Assembly: GCA_001414345.1 (NCBI GenBank)
Contig: LLCB01000172.1
Span: 1 to 64,000 of the forward strand
Direction: 5' to 3'
DNA from: Hymenoscyphus infarciens
Taxonomy: Eukaryota > Ascomycota > Leotiomycetes > Helotiales > Helotiaceae
Length of the DNA stretch: 64,000 nt
Below, piece by piece: positions 48,236-60,794 of this stretch. Numbering within the stretch: position 1 is the first letter of the stretch; each line of letters opens with the position of its first letter. A program made the position numbers and the translations under genes. The notes below the pieces were generated by a model that was not told the DNA's origin, ran no database searches, and saw nothing but the letters and a program-made list of their open reading frames with translations.

Positions 48236-50055
48236 CTACCTCGTCGGACAATCCTTCGTCACCCTCCACGCCGCCAGTCCCCTCCTCCCCATCACCCTCC
48301 TCATAGTATTCCAAACCCCATCGTCCCCGAAATCAAGATCATCTAGATTGAGATGGCTCCGATACTGCCAGGCCTCCTGGAAATACAATCCAGATGTTTT
48401 ATTCGTGATGTGTGTGTCCAAAAATGTAGCCGACAGAGGCGCAATGAGGTAAGTTCCTTCCTCCTCGGCAAGATATGCCGTCTCGTTCGTAGAAGGCTTG
48501 TGGCATGTAGCCAATGCTCCCACTTCTCTCAACATAAGAGATCCTTCCATACCCATGATATCGTGAGTCTTTAAAACTTCATTCTTCCCGTTCAAGAGCC
48601 ATATCGGTGGACTGTATGTTTTCCACCAGATAGCATTTGTCGCGTCGGGCTGTTTACTCAGGAAAACCTGAGTTGGTATTATACCCCCTTGATGGTAGAC
48701 GCCCATCAGTAGGCCAAATATTAAATTGAATATAATCCAGATTCCAGTCCAGACTCTTAAATGAACCCGGTTCTTGGGTAGTTGTACAGAAGAGAGTATT
48801 AAAGGAATGGCGGGAAGAAGAAAACGAGCTTCTTGGTGCTGGAAAATGGAAAGTACGAATACTCCAGATATCGCAGAGTACAAGCGCAAAGAAAGATGAG
48901 GCCACAAAAGGAGTAGTGCGGCGGGTCCCAATAATTGTGGGATATTAAAGAGTGTATGTTGGTACCATGGGTGTAACCCATGTGTGGCCAGATTGCTCGT
49001 TTGAAGGTTGTAGCGAAGATTGTTGAGTGGTGTGATGGTGGGGTGAGAAAACAAGTATGACCAGGTTACTTGGTGATCCGTATAAAATCTCGTGTCCAAA
49101 TAGATGGCAATAAAAGTTGCAAAAAGAGCCGAGAGTACAGCAGAAACAAGAGCAAATGGTCTTGCCGTACGTTAGCTAAAGAGGAGGGAGTGCAGAGCAA
49201 TAAGGGAGCTTACTTTTTGAAGAAATGGGGTATCAGACGAAGGCCAGGAATCAGAAGAAATGCCGGGAATGTGATTCTGTTAAAAATCCCAAACACAACC
49301 ACAAATGCAAGTATAGCTGTTGCAAATAGAGAAGAGCGCTGCTACTGAGTTAGCGACCATTACCAAGCTGCGATTCGGCAAACCGTACCTTGCTTTCCGC
49401 AATTCGTTGGATCAAAACCAGACTCCACGCAACAGCCAGGGTTTCTATCGAGTTGGAAAAGGTGTGTGTCTGGTATGTCCAAGTCACATAGGAGGATGCG
49501 ACCAGCATTACGGCCACGCGGCGATGCCGAGGTGATTGTACCAATTCATGAAGAGCCCAATCTTCCAGCACAAAGCTCAGCGCAAACATCAAAACTCGTA
49601 GAGTCCAGAAGACTGCTATGGGTGGTATTTCGCCATCATTTCCATTTCCTATCCATAACCATCGCAAGAGGAGCATCGGCAGGCCGTAGACAGGCCATAA
49701 TGGGAAAACGCTTCGAACCGGATCGGTAGAGGTAAATTCCCAGGTTAATCGGACGGGGTAGCTGAAAATTTGGCCTGCAGAAGTGGTTGTTAGCAAAAGA
49801 TCTGGAAACACGCGAGATGGAGAGAAAGCGGAGCTTCTACGTGGCGCATTCCCCCTTTATCCGCTGGTGACCAAGCTGATGGTCGCATATCGTTTGCGCA
49901 AACCGATAGATAAGACTTTTTCGCAAAATCAGAGTAAAAAACGTACCAGCAATGACCTCGGGACCTTGGAAGTTCTCATCGGGATGCAGATAGCTCGGGG
50001 TTAGAGCAAAATACAGGCGGACCAGAACCAGAAGCAGATAAACGCGCCGCCACAT
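48236..50055 (-). CDS. SMP3: GPI mannosyltransferase 4 (SMP3/PIG-Z type)
   Basis: A GT22 dolichol-phosphate-mannose-dependent transferase of the ER membrane that adds the fourth mannose to the GPI-anchor core. Exons 50055-49947, 49774-49389, 49341-49214, 49160-48236; 515 residues in frame. The first 36 residues contain the catalytic-loop motif [16 protein letters not shown] (Asp26/Glu27), and the splice continues it as [13 protein letters not shown], as in the family. HQEARFLLP near residue 315 is the second conserved signature. Many hydrophobic segments, consistent with a polytopic ER protein. Short introns (172, 47, 53 bp) all obey GT-AG. Complete, with no visible defects. The alternative, another GT22 member such as PIG-B, is less likely given the [10 protein letters not shown] context, but this is family knowledge rather than an alignment. 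Confidence 0.92.
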
Positions 50056-50740
50056 GCTTTTGGGCCTACGAGGTTGGATGGGGGCATGGGGAGAAAGACA
50101 TTGGCGTGGGTAGAAGAGAAAGAAGTATTAATGAGGGCATTCGCGATGCGGGCCTCTCATGATACAGGAAGTAGAGTACGAAACGTGAATGGGAGAGGGA
50201 GGGAGGGAGAGACGGAGGGAGGGAGGGAGAGACGGAGGGAGGGACGGAGAAGGTGATGGATGGCTGGAACAACGCGGTTGCGGGATTCCAGGATTCCTGT
50301 TTCTTTTTGGGCAGCAGGGATGATCGAGGTACGAGTACTTCTTGTACCGGCTGACAAACTGGGACTGGGCAGGTAGGAAATTAGCTTAGGGGGATAAGAT
50401 GGTACGAAATTACGATCGCGACATTCCTCACCAAGTTGGAATGGTGCTTTCTTATTCCTCGGCATCATTTTGGAATTCATGAATCCCATGGCCATGGCCA
50501 AGTCCCTTGCTCTATCTGGGCTTGGGCATCCACATCCAAAGCTGCCCTGGTGACCGAAATCTTGGCAGTGGATAGCAGCTGCAAGGCTGCAGAACCTCAT
50601 CCAGGGCACGGCTACAAAATCTACACAAGGCTGCCGAATCGGAGGTTCGGCCAAACCGATAAGAAAGGGGTGGAAGTCACGTTTTGATAACCGCCTTGTC
50701 CCGTGATTTACTGCATAGTTTCCGTTCCTCGGCCACTCTT
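50056..50740. other. SMP3 upstream region to the AT-rich boundary
   Basis: Normal-composition sequence containing the presumed SMP3 promoter, with a purine-rich satellite at 50197-50250. No other gene recognised. Composition switches to AT-rich at about 50.74 kb. Confidence 0.45.
50197..50250. repeat. GGGA/GACGGA purine satellite
   Basis: Repeated GGGAGGGAGGGAGAGACGGA units upstream of SMP3. Strongly strand-asymmetric (purine on the plus strand). Confidence 0.8.
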
Positions 50741-52320
50741 TTTATAAACCTAGCCTATATAAATTATATACGTACTTGCTTTTTTTACTTCTACTTCTAC
50801 TTTATTTTTATAGCTAATTTAAGAACTATTTAAAAATTAAGTTTATATTTAAATAGTATTAATTATAAAAGAGAGTCTAGTTTTAGAATAGTATTTTATA
50901 ATAAGATAAAATAGAGTAAAAAGTAAGCTTTTCTTATATAGTAATAATTACTAAGAATTATAATAGGAAACACTATTCTGTCTTAACGCTAGCATAGTAC
51001 TCTTACTAGCGTAGAAAATTATAATAGCACGAAATATATATAACTATAATAGAGGCATATGAGAGTACGTATAATAGAATGACGTATATAGATACTAGGC
51101 TCTAATACAGAAGAAAACAATAACTGTCCCTCTATTATACTAAATATAAACGTCTATATATAAGAAGGTCAGAAGCTTCTAAGTTCTAATAATAATAATA
51201 ATAACTAAGCTCTACCTAATATAGCTAATACTAAATAATAAGAGCTAAAAAGCTAAATATATAACCTCTAATCCTTTAGAAAGCTAAATATATAATATCT
51301 AAACCTTAATCCCTTCTATATATAAATATTAGATATTAATACCTTTAGTACTTCGCTTATATAAGTATTAGTTATTCGTAATCTTAGCTCTAGAGATATT
51401 AAGAGTATTAGTACTACTTAGAGGTATTAGTAGTTTTACGAATACTAACAATTTAGAATAGTGCTATTATATAATAATCTAGCTATTATATAATAATCTA
51501 AGATAATATACTATTATATTCTCTCTCTTTTAAAAAGACTCGTCCCGAGTCTTCGGTTAGTAATCGGTATAGTATCGAGTCGATTAGAGTATTATTTATC
51601 TTTTTATTATAAAGAATATAACTTATCTTACTATTATAGTATCTAGTGGTTAGAGTAGGGTTAGTAGCTAGTAGTATTATTATTTAAGAGCTAATCGCTC
51701 TTTATTTACTACTATATACTATATAACAATAGGATACGAACAGAAGAGAAGCTAATAATTAGCTAGTAGATAGAAAGCAGTATACTACTATAGAGTTATC
51801 GTGTTCTTACTATTATTATATATTATAATAGTAATTATTAAGTAATAAATAACAATCGTAAAGTAATAGCTATTATTATAAGTAGTATATTAGTAGACAA
51901 CTTTTCTCCGATTCTAACTTCTCTTCTTTTTTTCTTTTTATTTAAATAATATAAATAGTAAGAATACCTTCTAATTAGATATATTCTTATATACTAACTT
52001 ATCTCTTAGAATATATATATTATATATATATATATAAAAGTAAGTTCTTCTCTTCTTAATTAGACCTAATTTAAGGCTAATCTAATATAGTAAAATACCT
52101 CTTCTATATTCTTCTAGTACGCTTCTAGCTACCTACTAAGTCTACTACGTTTAGTACCTTTAGATAAAATCTTAGAATAGAGATTACGTATACGCTTTTA
52201 AGAAGCCGAAGTCGAAGAAGTATAGGTACTACGTAGAGTAGAATACTATATATATTCTAGTAAGTTTAATCCTAAATATATACTAAATCTGTTCTAACTT
52301 AGATAGTTACTATAGTTTAT

Positions 52321-52800
52321 TAGGAAGGAGTTTAATAAGCTTCAGGGTAAGAAGAAGAAGGAGGAGGTTAAGAAGGCTATAAAGGCCTTAGATAAGATAT
52401 TAGTCGTTACTAGTATAAAGGTACTAAAGAATAGTTTAGAGGTATAGTTTACCCTTTTAGAGGAGACTTAGGCGCTTTATATTAAGATTACTATAAGTAC
52501 TTCTTACTTATTAGAGAGGTTTCAGTTACTAATATTTAATAGTCCTTACGCTATACTATAGAAGGTAGGACCTCTGTCTAAACCTAGGTTTAGGTCCTCT
52601 TTAAAGCCTACCTAAAGAGTTTATAGGCGTCTCCTCTAAAGCCGGTTATAAGAGGTCGCTAAGGTAAGAAGCGTGCTCGTAAGAAGAAGGTAGAGAAAGA
52701 GCCGATTTAGGCTTCTTACGCTTAGAAGAGTAGAGAAGAGAATAATAAGTTAGAGAAAGGAGAGGCTACGGCCTAGAAAGAGTTAGTAGGCTCTATTTTA
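52321..52800 (+). pseudogene. Lys-rich reading frame antisense to the gypsy element
   Basis: Between the end of pol and the 3' LTR, the plus strand (antisense to pol) is purine-rich. It reads as a Lys/Glu-rich coiled-coil-like peptide (EFNKLQGKKKKEEVKKAIKA) with few stops, mainly TAG in place of CAG or TGG. After an apparent frame change a basic segment (GKKRARKKKVEKEP) follows. This looks like the decayed C-terminal part of an antisense gene or of another element inserted there. Function unknown. Confidence 0.4.
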
Positions 52801-52949
52801 GTAGTAACTTAGTCTTAGTTCTTTACTTTATTAATTTTAAACATTTCTACTAGTTAGTGTTTTATCTTAGGTTTTTATTATAAGTTCCTTATTAAGAGTA
52901 ACTAGAATTAGAGAGTATTAATATTATAAATTAACTCTTTTACCTAATT

Positions 52950-55900
52950 CTTATCTAATTCCTATATATTAAGCTATTTAGAGAGGTGTCGAAGTAGTCT
53001 TAGCTCTTCTAGATATTTAGTATAAAAGTCTCTTAAATAATATAATAAACTCTAAAAATTATCTATAGAATACTAAGCAAGATCCGAATCGTATCTAACC
53101 TATTTTACCTAGTACTATAACTATCTTCTAAAAAGTCTACTACTAAGTATTTCTTATACCTCCTATTCTTATATATCTTTAATAATATCTAGTAGAGGCT
53201 CTAGAACCTCTTATCTTAGTAGAAGAGTATTCGAATCCTTTAAAAGTATATTAGAGATAAAAACATTATAAATTAATAAACCTTTAAGAAGTTTTAGCCT
53301 ATAAGAGTATTCTACACGTTCTAGTATTTTAAAAGGTTCTATCTACTATTTAGTAAGCTTTTAACTAAGACGATTTATCTTAAGATTCTTAGTAGATAAG
53401 TAGACTTTATCTCTAACGTCCTAGTTAATAGCTCTTTAGTACTAGTTTATACTTTTCTCTATCTTTTTCTAAGCCTTATCTATATTATCTTTAACTATCC
53501 TCTAAGCAGAGTATATATATTAGGCTACTTTTACTACCTTATTATAGTTAAGTTATTTCTAGAGAATAGAAGTCTTTAGTATATTCTAGTTCTATAAAGT
53601 CTTTAGATTAAGTCTAAACTTAAGCTAATAAGAGGTTATACTAATAGATAAGTATAGAAGTGTTATTTATACTCTATCTATTAGAGAGATTAATTTACTC
53701 TAGTTATCTTAATAGTAGGTTATAAAAGGCTTTAGTCTTTAATTAATATATTAGTTTATTATCTCTATCTATCTATCTATCTATTTATAATAGATAGTAC
53801 TAAGCTTAAGCTTAATACTAATTATTTAATAAAATTTAGTCTAAAATAATAATATAAATTAAGGTTCTTAATTAAATGTAATTAATTTAAAGTAGTAGCT
53901 AAAATAGTAAATCTATTAAATAAAAAGTTTAGCTAGTCCTTTAACGTCTATAGTTAAGTAATAGAGTATTAATACTAAATCCTTTCTAAGTTAATTAATA
54001 AATACTAATATAGTATTAAATCTATGTTTATTTTTTAAGAATAATTTAAAGTCTATATATAAATATTATATAGAATAGTTAAGTATAAATAGAGAGTAAA
54101 GAAAGCTTTATTACTTAGTTTATTAAGAATAGAAGTATTTATAGGCTTAATAATTCTCTATATACCTTCTATAGTCTAAAAACATTCTAGCCTAGTAGTA
54201 GTATTATACTAATAACTAGTATATCTTTTTTATACTTAGGTAAGTACTAGATACTTAGTTATAGACTTCTTAGATCAGTTTCGTATAGAGTTTAATATTC
54301 TTTTAAATATAAAGTCAATTCTTAAAGAGTAGTAAATTATCTAATAAGAGGTAGTATCTATTTAAAAGTTAATAATATTCTTTCTAAAAAGAGTATAGGT
54401 TATCTTTCTTTAACTTCTAAATCGTATCTAAACTTATTCCTAGAATATCGTCTAACTAAATTATATTAAGAGAGATAGACTATTCTTATAAAAAGGTCTA
54501 AGCAAGTTTAGCGTTAATTTAAGAGTCTAAATAATTAGATACTAAAAGAGTATATAAGTAGCTATCTACTTTAGCTTAATTATAGGTTTTTAGGTCTTAC
54601 TTATATTAGGTTAATATATCTACTTTTTAGTTACTCTTCCTAGACATAAATTAGATCTAGAAGTTAAAGTCTAATAGAAACTCTATCTATTAGACTTACT
54701 TAGCTATAAGTAGCTTAGTTATTATAAAGTATTCTAATAATCTATAATCTAAATATATATTAATATACTTCTAATATAATATAAGTTTAAAGCGCTATTT
54801 TTTAAAAGCTTTTATAATAGTAGATAGCTCTTTATTATAGATCTCCTAGTTCGATTTATAGCTAACTAGGACGTATAAGTAGAACCTAATAGAGTACTAA
54901 AGGCTATTATATTATTATAAGAATATACTTACTATTACTCCTTCTAAGAAGTCTATTTCTACCTTTATATTATAATTAAGGTTAAAGTAGTATAAGGTTT
55001 ATATAGTAAGTAGCTAAGTCCTTAGTACTTTAAAGGCTTTATTATATTTAAGTATTTATAAAAACAGCTCTATAAAGTGTATTATTATAGTTAAGAGTTT
55101 AACGATTTTAGTATAACCTTTAATAAATTATCTATAGAATCCTATAAACTCTAAGTAAGACTTTACACCTATTATAGTATTAAGTTAGACCTAGTTTTAT
55201 AAAGGCTCTACTTTTTCTAGATTAACTTTAAGTCTTTTTATAGTTAAGATAAATCCTAAGTATTTAACTCTAGTAATATTAAATTCGCTTTTCTTAATAT
55301 CTATCTAAAGTCCTACTTCTTAGAGCTAATTTAGAACCTTCTTAACCTATTTCTTATATTCTTTAATAGTATCTAAATAAATTAAAATATCGTCTAAGTA
55401 GGTAATATAGAAGTCGTCTAAATAGTCGATTAAGACGTCGTTTATATAACGTTAATAAGTAGTAGAGCTATTATAGAGTCTAAAAGAGAGAACCTTATAT
55501 TTATATATACTATACCTAGTTCTAAACATAGTTATCTCTTCTAAGTCAAGGTCTATTTAAATATAATAGAAAGCTTATCTAATATCTAATTTAGTAAAGA
55601 TTTTAGCTATTCTTATTCTAAAAAGGAGCTTATTAATATAAGGGATTAAGTAGAGATCGTTTTAGATTAGAGTATTTAGCTTCTTATAATCGATATAGAA
55701 CTATAACTTATTACTATTAGCCTTTTTAATAAAGAGTATAAGAGAGGTAAAAGAGCTATTACTATTAATAATAAACCCTTTATCTAAGTTCTCTATAAGA
55801 TACTCTTTTATAGCCTTAAGCTTAGCAGTTAACTATTAATATAGAGGCGAAAAGAAGTTAGGAAGTAGCTTATTTAAAGTAATCTTATAATTATATTCGT

Positions 55901-55950
55901 AGTAAGAAGGAAGCTTATTAGAAGCTACTTTTAAGAACACGTCTTTATAG
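52950..55950 (-). pseudogene. Gypsy pol relic (RT to integrase chromodomain)
   Basis: Order on the minus strand is RT, then integrase, then chromodomain, the Ty3/gypsy order. The RT core is recognised by YLDD and KYLGFIL, the chromodomain by the aromatic/acidic pattern after DSNTLL. Many TAA/TAG codons and transitions make it inactive. Confidence 0.8.
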
Positions 55951-58900
55951 AATAAGTAATACTTTAGAAGTTAGGCCTATATTAGAGCTCTTATCTTATC
56001 GTCGTCTTAGAGAGTAGCTAATCTCTTATTAATAACCTAATCTAGCTTATAAAGGCTTGTTATATAAAATTCTAAATTAAGCTATTTTATATTATAATAT
56101 ATTATATTTACGCTTATCTTATAGATAAAAGAGTATAGAGTCTAGTCTTTTAAGGCTATACTAGTAGTTTATAGAGGCTTTAGACTAAAGTCGAATATTG
56201 AAATTTTAGAAGGTGTTATTATAAATAAAAGTAATAACTTAGCTATATATATAAGTCTACCCTTTTCATGTCTTTCTTATTACTAGATAGTATATTCTCT
56301 TTAGTTCATATCTAACTAGTGATTTAAAAAAGGTTTCTAGTTTTAGCTAGAAAGAGAAAGTAAAATTTCCTTACTATAGTAGAGAGTTAGAGAGTATTTA
56401 GCTAGCTAAGTAATCTAGTTCTTTAAAAAGTTAAGAAGAACTTTAAAATAGTTTAACTACTTATTACTAATAATTAGGTCTTATTATCTAAGGTTTAAGA
56501 TAATAAAAGGATAGTTATAAAGACAACGTTTATCTACGTTTAAATATAGTTATATAAACTAATTTACTATACTTTTAGTACTATTATTATATCTATAAAT
56601 AGATACTAAATAAGGTAGTTTCTAGATCTTTAAACCTATTACTTTTAATAATTATAGAGCTAAGAGTCGATTTAGAAACAGGTACCTATTTACTCTTATA
56701 TCTACTAAAGCTTATATTTTAATACTATATTCCTATATACTAAGAGTAGTATTTATAAGGAACTATTTTCCTCCTATAAGCTTAGAAAGGTTGAGTTTAA
56801 ATAGATTATATTTATATAAGCCTAAGAAGGTATTTTTACTTAGGCCTTTTTATTTTCCTCCTAACTTAGATTAGAGTTAAAGTACTCTTTAAATAGTTGT
56901 TCTTTCTTAGATTAATCGTCTTCCTCTATCTCGTTAATACTAGGTAGATTAGAATAGTTAGGCTTAATATACCTAGGTTTCCTATAATTATAGTACTTTA
57001 TACTAGTAGAGAGTTAGTCTATAAATAAAGTCTTTAATCTTTTACTAGTAGAAGGAGGTCTAGGAGATTAAGAAGTTTTTTAAAAAGTAGTATAAAGTCT
57101 ATATAAGAGTAGTAAGGGTTTTATTAAGGAACTAGATAAGGTTCGGTTAGTATTAGGCTTTTAGTATAATAAGCTTATTATAATAGGTTTTTTAGTACTT
57201 ATTATACTAGTCGTATATAACTCGGTATTATAGCGCTGTTTCTTATCTATAAATAATAGGTCTCTTACTATCTTATTAAAGTTAGTATTCTAGTACCTCT
57301 TACTATTAACTAATTAGGTTTAAAGCTAAGATATAAGTTTATTCTATATATAGTAGAACTTATCTTACTTAGATACTTCTCCGAGTATTACTATACTTAA
57401 AAAGCAACTTTTAAATTCTATAAAACTTTCTTCTATATAACTCTTCTATTCTATCTAAAGAGACTAAAAAGCGTTCTAGGTATTCTCCTTCTTATAACCT
57501 ATTAGATAATAGGTATTAAGAAGCTTAATTATCTCTTTATAGTCTTTAAATACCGTCTTACTTATATTAGACTCGTATTAGGGCTCTAAGTAGTTCTAGG
57601 CAAGTTTTATTATCGTTTCTTAAATAAGAGCTTTATAAGTTAAAAGCGTCTAATAATAGTTAGCGTTTATATAGAGTCGATTATATATTAATATTCTCTA
57701 TTACTTATATATAGGTAAAACGCTATTATCTAAAAGTTTAATTTTTTCTATAATCTTACTTTTAATAGGTTAAAAGGCTTTTAAGGTACTTTCAAGTTAT
57801 AGGCGTAGAGTAGGTTATAGTAAGAGATAAATATCAGAGGTAGAGTCTCGTCTATAATAACGGTTTAAAGAGGTAGAAGAAGGTGTTTATATAGGTTAGA
57901 TAGGACTTAGACTTTAGTTATTATTTAGGAGTTATTGACTTATTTACTATACTAGGTCTAATAATTAGATAATCTAATTATCTTACTCTAAAATTCTCTA
58001 TTCTTTTTCTTAATCCTTAGCCTCTATAGCTTAGATTATACTCTATATCTCGTCTATATTAGAGAAGTCTTATTAATCTCTCTAGCTTCTAGGCGCTAAG
58101 CCTTTACCTTTATTATTCTTAGGTTTCTTACTATTCTTAGGTATATAGTACTAAGTTAAGAACCTTTTAGTAAGAGCTTAACTTTATTCTCTAAGGAGAC
58201 GCTCTATACTTAGAAGTAGAGCTTAAGAGAGACTAGAAGTTACTCTAGATTCTAATATATTAAATATTAAATTAGAGAGAGAGGGAGTAGAATTAGATTT
58301 AGAAGCCTTCTAGATAACTATTATAAGTCGGCTTATTCACTAAATCTAGGGTTATTAGAACTCTTAGAAAATACTTAGCATATTCTAATCTCTTAACGTA
58401 TACTAAAACACGATTTATATTAGCTATTTATATAGATAACAAACTCTACTATTACTAGCCGTCTAGATAGTCTCTAATTACCTAGCTATATAAGAATATC
58501 GTTATAATATTCTAAATTAAGTATAAATCGACTTCTAAATAAAGAGTAGTAATAAGCTTAAAAAGAGATATTATTAAGGCCGTTACTAGTAAAGAAGAGT
58601 TATTGTTTTTATATAATAGTACGAAATACATATAACTATAGTAGAGGCATATAAGAGTACGTATAGTAGAATAACGTATATAGATACTAGGCTCTAATAT
58701 AGAAGAAAATAATAACTATCTCTCTACTATACTAAACATAAACGTCTATATATAAGAAGGTTAGAAGCTTCTAAGTTCTAATAACAATAATAACCGAGCT
58801 CTACCTAATATAGCTAATACTAAATAATAAGAGCTAAAAAGCTAAATATATAACCTCTAATCTTTTAGAAAGCTAAATATATAACATCTAAACCTTAATC

Positions 58901-59528
58901 CCTTCTATATATAAATATTAGATATTAATACCTTTAGCACTTCGCTTATATAAGTATTAGTTATTTATAATCTTAGCTCTAGAGGTATCAGAGGTATCGG
59001 CACTGCTTAGAGGTATTAGTAGTTTTACAAATGCCGACAATTTAGAATAGTGCTATTATATAATAATCTAGCTATTATATAATAATCCAGGATAGTATAC
59101 TATTATAAAAATTAGCGAAATTTCAATATATTCACTCTTACTAGAAAACAATCGCCACCGCCTTTCTAAAAAGGTTTAGCTTTATATGTAAAATCAGATA
59201 TAAATAATAAACAAAGCTTATAATAATAACAAAAGCTTATAATAATAAATCAATAGCTTAAAAAGCTCAAATCTAAGAAGAGCCTAATTAGGCTAGCGCT
59301 TTCTCTTTGCCTTCTATCTACGCTAGGTACTAGTATACTCTCCTACTAATTTTTATGAAACGTTATACTAAGGTCTATAGTAATCTATTTATCGACTTCT
59401 ATCTATTACTCTACGTTCTCTAGTCTCCGACTTAACTAGTAAAAAGGCTTGAATTTACTCTTATATATAAATAGAATACGCTTACTCCTAGTAGGTAGGT
59501 GTAGAAGAGTGTCTCTCCTACTAGAGAG

Positions 59529-59550
59529 TCCGAGAGGCTAGCCTCTCGGA
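59529..59550. repeat. Perfect 22-bp palindrome
   Basis: TCCGAGAGGC-TAGCCTCTCGGA is a perfect inverted repeat with no loop, GC-rich inside AT-rich surroundings. It could be a hairpin end of an old element. No partner copy was seen in the window. Confidence 0.6.
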
Positions 59551-60240
59551 GAAAAGAGTAAAATATATCTAGTAGAGTGAATAGAAGAATAAGAGAGCGA
59601 GTTACGTAGTAGCGCTCTTAGTATACTAGAGACCTCTAATAGCGTTGAGATAGAATAGCGTAATCTATAATAATAGTATAAGTATTTTAAAAGCTATTTA
59701 AAAAATAAGTTTATAAATAAATAGCTTTTACTTAACTCTAACTTTTATTAAGCTAGATTTTTAAAAAGAGGCTTTATTATTAATATTTACTAAATAAAAA
59801 TATAAAAATATAATTTAGTTTTAAGAATTTGAAGAATTTTAAGTAGTATAAAATAAAGCTAGAAGATAGCTAATAAGTATTAAAAGAAAGACTTTTATAA
59901 ATAAATTAGATATTTATTTAATATTTCTTAAAAGAGATTATAATATATAAAAGAGTAGTTATTGAAATATTAAAAGTTTAAATTAATATATTAAAACTAA
60001 TTTTACGTTTAGTACTAAAGCTATTACTATTATATCTTAGATTTTTATAGATAAGATATCTTCTTTACTAATTATCTATTATAAACTAGCTAAACTTAAT
60101 AAATATTTTTTTAGTCTACTTTCTAAAAATGTTAAAGTAGCTCGTTATATAAGAAACTAAGATAATTAAGTAACTACTTATACCTTTTAATATAAACTGA
60201 ACTAGAAGGAGTTTCTGCCTAGTAAAGCTAATAAAGGAAT

Positions 60241-60794
60241 AAGTCACGCCTTTTCAAACCTGAAGACTCTAGAAGTGTAGACCTTTTATATAGATCTAGC
60301 TAGGCTGCTCTACTCCTTTGTTACGTGGGCTGTTCACTGAATAATTGTGGCTGTATATATTAACGAAAGGTGAGAATCATCCTAGATACCTTTCAAGAGA
60401 CTGAATTTTGACAGCGGGGTATTCAGCCAGTTCTGTGAGTTTCTTCCAGCTGCTTCTATAGCAAGCAAGCTCTCCGTGAATGGGAATAATGAGGTATAAA
60501 TCACAGCTAGATGCTACCGATACCTAAGGTATCCTATTGTGACGACTAATTGTGTGTGAATCACTCTTCGCTCAAGGGCAGTGGTTGCCTTGAAAGGATC
60601 CCGAACTAGGCCTAGCGCGCTTTTCCCCAAGGCTCCTCAAGCTCAAAAGGCCCCGGCCATTCCATCCTCCCACCATCCAACCTCCACCATACAAATACCT
60701 CCTACCTTGTACCTCTCATACTCATACCAAAACAATACAATACAATACAATACAATACACCACAATCTTCTCAACACCACTTCACACCATCGCC
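60241..60794. other. SKP1 upstream region
   Basis: Normal-composition sequence from the edge of the AT-rich block to the SKP1 start codon. Pyrimidine/CA-rich sequence from about 60.63 kb onward looks like core promoter and 5' UTR. No other gene seen. Confidence 0.5.
60733..60757 (+). repeat. CAATA pentamer repeat in the SKP1 leader
   Basis: Five CAATA units about 40 bp before the SKP1 start codon, probably in its 5' UTR. Confidence 0.8.

Larger units (their letters stand above)
51020..59107 (-). mobile_element. Ty3/gypsy chromovirus-type LTR retrotransposon
   Basis: LTRs 51020-51518 (499 bp) and 58612-59107 (496 bp), with the TSD AAAAT on both sides. Minus-strand translation recovers gypsy pol. 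Reverse transcriptase has the YLDD box at 55400-55389 in the context FYITYLDDILIYLD, followed by KSEFNITRVKYLGFIL. An integrase C-terminal region at about 53.35 kb reads PFKILERVEYSYRLKL, then a chromodomain-like EILSSRLFRR and VRYDSDL stretch to about 53.05 kb. Stops fall at expected Gln positions, consistent with RIP. The region next to the 5' LTR (58.2-58.6 kb) matches the two short gypsy derivatives in this window. Not functional. Confidence 0.92.
50741..60240. other. AT-rich, RIP-degraded transposon block 3
   Basis: Mostly one gypsy element (51020-59107). Left remainder 50741-51014 and right remainder 59113-60240 are AT-rich relics. The right one includes a less mutated stretch (59.15-59.65 kb) with a 22-bp palindrome. 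No intact gene. Confidence 0.85.

Noticed and set aside
50157..50654. 165-codon minus-strand frame upstream of SMP3
   Set aside because: Largely the translation of a purine satellite (Pro/Ser/Leu repeats), with no homology signature.
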